DNA from: Apostichopus californicus
Taxonomy: Eukaryota > Echinodermata > Holothuroidea > Aspidochirotida > Stichopodidae
Direction: 5' to 3'
DNA length: 24,122 nucleotides
Assembly: GCA_020650975.1 (NCBI GenBank)
Contig: JAIPMN010004505.1
Span: 1-24,122 of the forward strand
Shown: positions 18,148-24,122 of the stretch, in pieces
Layout: the number at the start of each line of letters is the position of its first letter
Position numbering within the stretch: position 1 is the stretch's first letter
Made by a program: the position numbers and the translations under genes
The notes under the pieces: generated by a model
Told to the model about the DNA's origin: nothing
Databases searched by the model: none
Seen by the model: the letters and a program-made list of their open reading frames with translations, nothing else

Positions 18148-19499
18148 ATTGATCAGTCTGCAATGATTGTTTATAATCAGGCTTTAATCCTGTCGACTAA
18201 TCACGCTGATATATCTATATTTAGTAGGCTAAAATTCTTCAGAACGGATGAATCATAAATTGCGACTTAAATCGCTGCTAAATGAACATTCTGAGAGATT
18301 AATCACAGACTTAGATCTCTATTGAATGGTTATCCTGATAGATTAACCACACATCTGGTCTGATCATTCCCATTACATCATTACATAATGATCATAATTT
18401 TGAGATTAATGTTAATTAATCTGCAGCAGCTATTGTTGAGAGTGGATTATAATTGGCAATTGTTACGATATGTTTATCATTCTCAATATAATTCTGCGGA
18501 CTCGGATGTTAATTTTAATTCATAACTCAAGTAGATTAAGAGGCTAAATGTTGATATTGCAAATCATTCTCTTAGGAAGTCTTCAGAATCAATCTTCTTG
18601 TCCACATTGCATAACCCAACCTTCAAGGATATAGTATGGTATAATGCAAACCTATATATCTCTACAGGTTTGCCATTTCTACTCCATTTATATAGCCCCT
18701 GGGAATGTCCTATCAGAAAGAAAAAGTTAAGACACAGAGTCTTAAAAAGTATCCTTTGATCTCTGAAATGAAAGCCATGTGCCTATTGCCTGCATTTGCA
18801 TATCATGTGTCGGACAACAAACCATTCATTTTAGATTTACTTGAGTCACCTCATCAAGATGAACTGAGCATTTGATAAACAACATTTTTACTGAAGTAAT
18901 GTTTTATAGAAAATTGCAACAACTACTTATCAACATCATAGCATCACCGATTGACCTTCATCACCATGGAAAGTGATCTATAATCTTCACAAAATATCTC
19001 ATAAAAAAATGGCAAAAGATCAGTGAATCAGTAAACTGAAAGAGTTTTCTGCCAATAATGGATTTGTAAATCAAGCCAAATAAACCACAGAAGACTAATT
19101 TCGAAATTTAACAACATTACCAACTGTGGAAACCACAGTTTCAAGAGTGAGAAAGAGTGTCAAGTTGCAAAATAGCTTCGAATGAAACAGAGAATGTAAA
19201 TAATACATGTATGGCGCCATCTCCCAGATCCATAGCTCTGTCCCAAGCCGATTTATAATGCTACTGAATATTCATGAATTTTATCTCAACAAAGTGCCCC
19301 GTACTAAAATCTGTGTTTTCACTCTCAAAAGCAACGAAGATAACGGTCGGTTTCATCTATTCTCTGAGAATTCAAATGGTGGTATATAATTTGACAAAAA
19401 GATATAAAAGTCTGCAAAAGATGAAGATATGACGCCTGTAGTTGGAACCAATGAATTGATCACATTCTCTGTGTAAAACACTCTTTGGACTTGAAACCT

Positions 19500-19524
19500 C
19501 CCCACCCCCTTTTTCCCCACCCCC
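19500..19524 (-). repeat. G-quadruplex motif (minus strand)
   Basis: Read on the minus strand the sequence is G5-T-G4-A5-G5-T-G4: four runs of at least four G with loops of 1, 5 and 1 bases. On the plus strand it is a C-rich i-motif counterpart formed by a duplication of CCCCACCCCC around five T. A further G6 run (minus strand) lies about 14 bases upstream in that orientation. It would be in the transcribed sense of the minus-strand gene if that gene's 3' UTR reaches this far. Confidence 0.75.
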
Positions 19525-21012
19525 TTTCTAACTCACCACCCCCCGTTTTTACACATAACGAGTTATATTTATTACAGCAGTTAAACTTACCATTGCATGT
19601 TTCATTTTCAAATTCTTGACATTAAACCTATTCACGTAAATATACAAAACAAGGATTAGATGTTACATGAGGTCCTCAGAGGTATCAAATTCAATTATAT
19701 TTACAAATATACTTTGAGTTATGTGATGTTATGTGATGCAGCTATTAAAAGTTCCTGCAACATTGCCAATAATCTACTTCCTACGATCTGTTTGAGTTTT
19801 CCCACCATCCCACATGAAACTACATCTAGAGCCACTGTTCAGTGTACGGTCCTTGTAACCATCAAACTTTGACACAGCTACAAATCTGGCTCGAAACTTT
19901 TTGGTACAGATATCTTATCTATTCTCCCTCTCATAATTGTGTCTTCCTGATTCATACAAAACCCACACCATCTCTCATTGGTGTCGAAGAAATAGAGTTA
20001 GCATAGTAAAGTAACAAAGGCGATCAACAAATGCATTCTGAAGAAAAAGAAGAAGAAAAATTTAAAAAAAAGTTAGCCTCTAGGTGCAAGCAAAGGCTGC
20101 CTGGATGGATAAAGTTGTTGGGGTTTTTTTTTTTTTGTCTTTCATCCTTCTCTGTTTATATCATGGGCAAGATAAAAACTTTAACCTTTTGTGCACTAAG
20201 TGAGGTTAACTAGAAAAGGGGTGCAGTCACATTCAATAACCCTAGGAGAGACAAGGAGGGTGCGCGAGAGACTGTTTGTAAATAGTCTTTGATTTATCAA
20301 TCTCTTTGCACAGGTGCAAAGTACACAGTGGAGAAAGTGCAAATATGTGACATGTTGCTGAAGTGTCTTAAATGTTTATACTACGGCAAAAGGTGACTAA
20401 TTAAAATTCAACGACTACCCTCGCCGTTTGCCTCCATGAGATTGAGTTCCTTCATTCCGGGCTTTTCCAGAAGAAACGTCGATGCAATCTCTACCTTTTA
20501 ATGCTCAATCAGCTACCCTTTTTTTCATTCATTCTAATAAATCTCTTTCCCAATTATTTCAGACAATACTGTACTTTACTTCATATCTTTGCCGTTCCTT
20601 CTCTGAGAAGACAAAAAGACACATTTTCGGAAGGAAAAGCTTATCAGACCTCTTTTGAATTCCTTTCTTTTTAACTTCATGGAATCTTTTGTCTTCTCTA
20701 ACTTAGCCCTTCATGACCCCAACGTCCTCAATGAGAGCTCAACATTGATAACATTCTACAATTACTGATACACCTTACCTTAACAAGGCATTATTACACC
20801 CCTTGCACAAAGATCTGTTAAACCCTTACAAAAACAGACTCTTCCTCATTTAAGTGACAAAAACCTCTTAACAAACCCCTCTGGTTAAATACTTTCCTCT
20901 TTTTGTGAGATATCTAGAAAATCTCATCTCCTTTCTGATTGCACACTCCTCACAGCTGTATGGTTGGTTCCAAATGGTAGTGGTAGGGGGGGTGGGGAAT
21001 TATCCCCCTGGG
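19525..21012. other. Downstream flank or 3' UTR of the minus-strand gene, no coding seen
   Basis: This follows the minus-strand stop codon at 21013. On the minus strand a consensus AATAAA (plus-strand TTTATT) is at 19568-19573 and could end a 3' UTR of about 1.4 kb; this is inference. A poly-T run at 20126-20136 and a GGGGGGG patch at about 20986 are simple sequence. The open frames at 19207-19389, 19660-19872, 20031-20213 and 20905-21087 have no recognisable content, and the last is the antisense of the minus-strand exon and its 3' side. Confidence 0.5.
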
Positions 21013-21131
21013 TCAGCATGCTGGATCCATCGACCCAAAGACGGCGATGGGAAATTGTTTGATGTGCGTCTGCCACTGGGCGGATAGCTGGAAAAACTTG
21101 ACCTGGGTCATTTCGTGCCCGTCAACAGTAA
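21013..21131 (-). CDS. Terminal coding exon of an unrecognised minus-strand gene
   Basis: On the minus strand a strong acceptor (gtttctttcag) precedes this exon at 21131. Joined to the upstream exon it completes a Val codon and reads [20 protein letters not shown], then [18 protein letters not shown], ending in TGA at 21015-21013. The composition is that of a real folded domain: alternating hydrophobics, aromatics and charged residues, with clearly higher GC than the surrounding DNA. The frame joins the neighbouring exon without a shift. I do not recognise the family. The pattern (beta-type VTVDG.. followed by [22 protein letters not shown]) suggests a conserved C-terminal domain. It faces the HIF-alpha gene tail-to-tail, about 11 kb from its stop codon. 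Confidence 0.75.
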
Positions 21132-21835
21132 CTGAAAGAAACAAATATCAAAATGATGGATTTCAATGAGGAACTGAAATGATAACCAAATTTAAATTGC
21201 TGCTTGGAAAGCAAATGCAATCAAGTCACCATGGCAACAGAGCAGAGAAAATGCTGTGTTGTCAAAAATCAGTACAAATTCTTTTCTGAGTTGTTGCTTG
21301 TTAAGTTTAAGGATCCTACCAAGCATTGCTTTAATATAAGATTGGAATTGATAAAATTAGGACAGTCTACTTGCTTTTTTTATTTTTCCAAAATTAAAAT
21401 TAACAACATAGTAAATAAAGATTCTATCAAATTTTTAAAAAGAATTGTCACTCCAAAAGAAATTTACCCATTTTTGGCTTAAATCTCATTCAAAAAAGTC
21501 AATGTGACCAACTTTTCATTATTTTAACAGAATATTCACAAGTTTGAACTACCGAACTGCAATCGTTAAGAGGAGTTTACTTTCACAGATTACCAAAACA
21601 AATAAACCCAACTAAACTAAAAAATGCTGATTTCAACAAATGTGGCATGCAAAAAAGAAGAGATTTTCTTTCTGAATTATGGTTCCTAGCTAGTGTGGCA
21701 AACTGTCGGCATGGTGACCAATAAATAGTCAATTAATAAATCACATTCACAAATTTCAATGGGAATAATTTCCACATTTGTTGACATCTTTGTTCACTAC
21801 GTTCAAATGATTTTAAAACAGAAGCAGACCGTCAC
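21132..21835 (-). other. Intron of the minus-strand gene (704 bp)
   Basis: On the minus strand it opens CACAG|GTGACG and closes gtttctttcag. It is AT-rich, in contrast with the exons on each side. The 92-codon + strand open frame at 21204-21482 lies inside it and shows no recognisable content. Confidence 0.7.
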
Positions 21836-21949
21836 CTGTGAGTGAGTAATCTTGAGACCTTGAGGTGCAGACCAGTCTGTGAATACCATCTATGACCTGG
21901 CTCTTAAGACCGGACTCTAAATCACGCGACTTCTTGCCAATCTTCATAA
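21836..21949 (-). CDS. Penultimate coding exon of the unrecognised minus-strand gene
   Basis: On the minus strand this 114-nt exon follows a good acceptor (tatgtttctcttctag) and ends at CTCACAG|GTGACG. In frame with the terminal exon it reads MKIGKKSRDLESGLKSQVID, then GIHRLVCTSRSQDYSLT, preceded by the last two bases of a split codon. The Met is internal, because the exon enters in phase 1 and has an acceptor immediately before it. A start codon at this Met in a short transcript cannot be excluded. The basic start (KIGKKSRD) leads into an amphipathic stretch (LESGLKSQVIDGIHRLV) and then strand-like DYSLTVTVDG. Together the two exons give about 75 C-terminal residues. No family is recognised. 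Confidence rests on paired splice sites, frame continuity, GC rise and protein-like composition. Confidence 0.72.
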
Positions 21950-24122
21950 CTAGAAGAGAAACATAAAGAATTTATCAAAACATTATAGCTTCTGAATTCC
22001 TTGAAACTTCTTCAAGCGGTGAAGTTATCCGCAAGTATAGTCAATTCGTGTTAAAGGTAAAACTCTCACTAAAGGCAAAGAATTATGTACCAAAACAAGG
22101 GAGCAGAAAAAATAAATTATACTGTAAAACATTTTTCAATGTTAAATATTGCTTAAAACAGAAATCAAATTTCTTTTTGATTCCAGTGGTGATCAAGTTG
22201 CCTTGGTGTCCTGAATTTGTGTACTTACCGTTGCATTTGAAGGAGTGGCAAGAGTAATTTAATGTCTTAGCTAGTTTGCTAATAGTTTAAATGTTGTAAC
22301 TTTCTCACCAGTTTTTATACACTTATAACTTTAATATCACTTTTATTTCTTTTTTCCCTCTAAAAATTGTGAAAGTTATTAGTTGCAAGACTAGCACAAA
22401 ATAGGTTGATTTGATGTTTCATCAAACTATTACTAAATTGGCTAAATTAAAATTCATAACGTTACTAGGCAAGACTGTATTTTGTTACCCTCGAATGACC
22501 GCCATGAAATTTAGAACTAATGAAAGCTTCTTCAGTATAATCAATAAGCAGCCGAAAACACCAAAATTTGTTGTTCTTTTTGCAACATGACTCGAAAGGA
22601 TTTTCTGTTCAATTTTATATAATATCAGGCATATTGCAGCATGAGTATATTATCTTTACTAATAGAAGAAACATGCACTAAACTGATCATATCTAGCTGT
22701 GTGATATAATGATATAATGTCGTAATAATAATATAGATAGCAAATTACTGCAGTGATCACTAAGGTTATCAATTCTATACAGTGCTCAAATATTTACAGA
22801 GCCCTAGCAAATTTCTGTTTCATATTTAAGTCTAGTCAAGGCTATTGCTGTGTTTTTTTGCTGCTTTTGTTTTTTAACTGCCCACTGCCACTTTTGCTGC
22901 TTTCTGCATTTTCTTTCGTAGATTTATTTGGAGCTCTCCTCGTTTTATGACAATAATTTAAATGTCACGATGAAAAAAGACTTTAGTAGCAAGAAAATTA
23001 GCACCATATTTTGTTCTTGTAGCTTACGTCTCATGCATGCAATATGTAAGTTGTAAATAACGCATTGATTCAACAAACTATCTACAATACTATTAAAGTA
23101 TATTGATGACTATTAAATCCTCTGTTTTTTTGTAGTTCTTTTGAGAATAATAAATTATTCACGATTTTTGTCTTGCTTTGATATGAAACCCACAGCACAA
23201 TCCCACCGACCTCCGATCTCTCATCCCTCCACCATCAAAAGAATGAAAAACCAACAACAACATGAAAGTATAACAAGAATGACAGCAGTAAGGATTAGGA
23301 TTAGTAACTCTGACAGTGGTAACTTCTCTTGTTGTTTGCCTCTCTCGAATCTTTCTTGCAAGATGATGACAAACGAAACACTGAATGTTTACACAACTCA
23401 CGAGAGGAATAACTCTATATACATTTATACTCGAACCGATTTACGAACAGGTTAAATGATTATGTCCAGAGGTGAAATCCCAACATGAAGAAGTTTAAAG
23501 AAGGCAGTACACCATAACCAATGATTGCAAGAAAGTTTGAAAATTTTGAAAAGCCTTTCCAGAAGAAAAAATAATGCAAAATGTGAATCAAACTTGGAGA
23601 GATTATTCTAAGCTAAAATTTGCATACAATTTAAAATGTAGATTATTCGCGTATTTTCTGCAAAACTAAAAGCTATAGAAATGCTACTGTGGATAAACGA
23701 GGGCTTTGAAAGCAGCTCATTCTATTTGAAATTGAAAAATGCCTTCCCTAAAGAAATACAACAAGAAAACATGAATGAAACTGAAAAGAGTATAAGGGTC
23801 TTTCTTTAATAAACGTTGTGGTCCAATTTGTGAGAGCTTTGGTGTACTTGGTACACACTTGGTATTTATGTAAGGCATGTTCTGTTTAATCACCTGTGAG
23901 TTCTATGACAATGTAAAAACAAGAATGAAAACATTTCATGGTTCCTTGCTGCTGTTCATTAGTTCCATTCATAGGGAAATTTCTAACAAATCCCTAATAC
24001 AACAACAGCAATATATGCACACAAACTTTTGTTGCCAAAGTAATGCTAAGCCCTGATATCAATTGCAACACACATCAGTGTGTGAAGACTATCTACCATT
24101 ATCATCATACCAAGTTTGACGA
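21950..24122. other. Upstream intron or flank of the minus-strand gene, no exon seen
   Basis: If the minus-strand gene continues, this is intron or its further exons lie beyond the window. It is AT-rich throughout. I looked for minus-strand exons with acceptor and donor and found none I would defend. The overlapping open frames at 22048-22257, 22753-22950, 23141-23455 and 23159-23401 have no recognisable content. Confidence 0.55.

Larger units (their letters stand above)
14854..19499. other. Long AT-rich non-coding stretch, no gene seen
   Basis: No exon can be supported on either strand in these 4.6 kb. All open frames are under 80 codons and unremarkable. The region holds pyrimidine-rich repeats (15541-15612), AT/TAA simple sequence (16929-16976), poly-A runs, a 25-bp tandem duplication (18098-18147) and a patch dense in TAAT cores (about 18040-18420). 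Part of it could be the 3' UTR or downstream flank of the minus-strand gene ending at 21013, but I see no evidence fixing this. Confidence 0.6.

Noticed and set aside
22468..22508. Possible first exon of the minus-strand gene (ATGGCGGTCATTCGAG followed by GGTAAC on the minus strand)
   Set aside because: A five-codon exon with a weak donor and no supporting context; too little to call.
23141..23455. Overlapping open frames on both strands near the right end (104 and 80 codons)
   Set aside because: Both are open because the patch has few stop codons by chance. Neither has recognisable content or splice sites.
1..24122. CRISPR array, bacterial operon or viral genes as an explanation for the tandem repeats
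   Set aside because: The repeats abut directly with no unique spacers, the genes are spliced animal genes, and no prokaryotic or viral coding signature is present.

Overview
The window is AT-rich animal nuclear DNA: short exons with consensus GT/AG splice sites lie in long introns, with minisatellites, poly-G runs and palindromic elements between them. Two partial genes can be supported. The main one, on the + strand, is the 3' part of a hypoxia-inducible factor alpha (HIF-alpha) gene. The protein features (both oxygen-dependent degron sites and a C-terminal activation helix) fit a marine invertebrate, plausibly a deuterostome. I cannot name the species from sequence alone.

Layout. HIF-alpha occupies 71-9665 as nine exons: 71-218, 1557-1705, 4118-4210, 6006-6130, 6816-6944, 7395-7555, 8184-8764, 8906-9018 and 9471-9665. 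All junctions keep one open frame of about 563 residues, ending at TGA 9663-9665. The bHLH, PAS-A and first half of PAS-B must lie upstream of base 1. In order, the exons encode the end of PAS-B/PAC, a linker, the N-terminal degron (LKFLAP), more linker, the C-terminal degron (LSLYAPYIPM), a Ser/Pro-rich inhibitory-type region with a KRK basic cluster, and a short C-terminal activation domain. The 3' UTR starts at 9666, carries five tandem 32-bp units that can each fold into a hairpin, and probably ends near the AATAAA at 10953.

From about 11 to 21 kb I see no supportable coding sequence. This stretch holds a composite palindromic/MITE-like insertion between identical 40-bp direct repeats (12520-12973), a ten-copy 67-bp minisatellite (14050-14716), pyrimidine-rich and AT-rich simple sequence, and a strong G-quadruplex motif on the minus strand (19500-19524).

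The second gene is on the minus strand and converges tail-to-tail on HIF-alpha. Two well-spliced exons (21836-21949 and 21013-21131) encode the last 75 or so residues of a conserved-looking protein that I do not recognise. The rest of that gene would lie in or beyond 21950-24122.

The most interesting point is in the HIF-alpha C-terminus. The activation domain aligns well with vertebrate HIF-1alpha, but the asparagine hydroxylated by FIH is replaced by arginine (VRAP instead of VNAP). The C-terminal degron also has Tyr where Leu is usual, while the N-terminal degron is canonical and sits alone on a 93-nt exon that could be skipped in frame.
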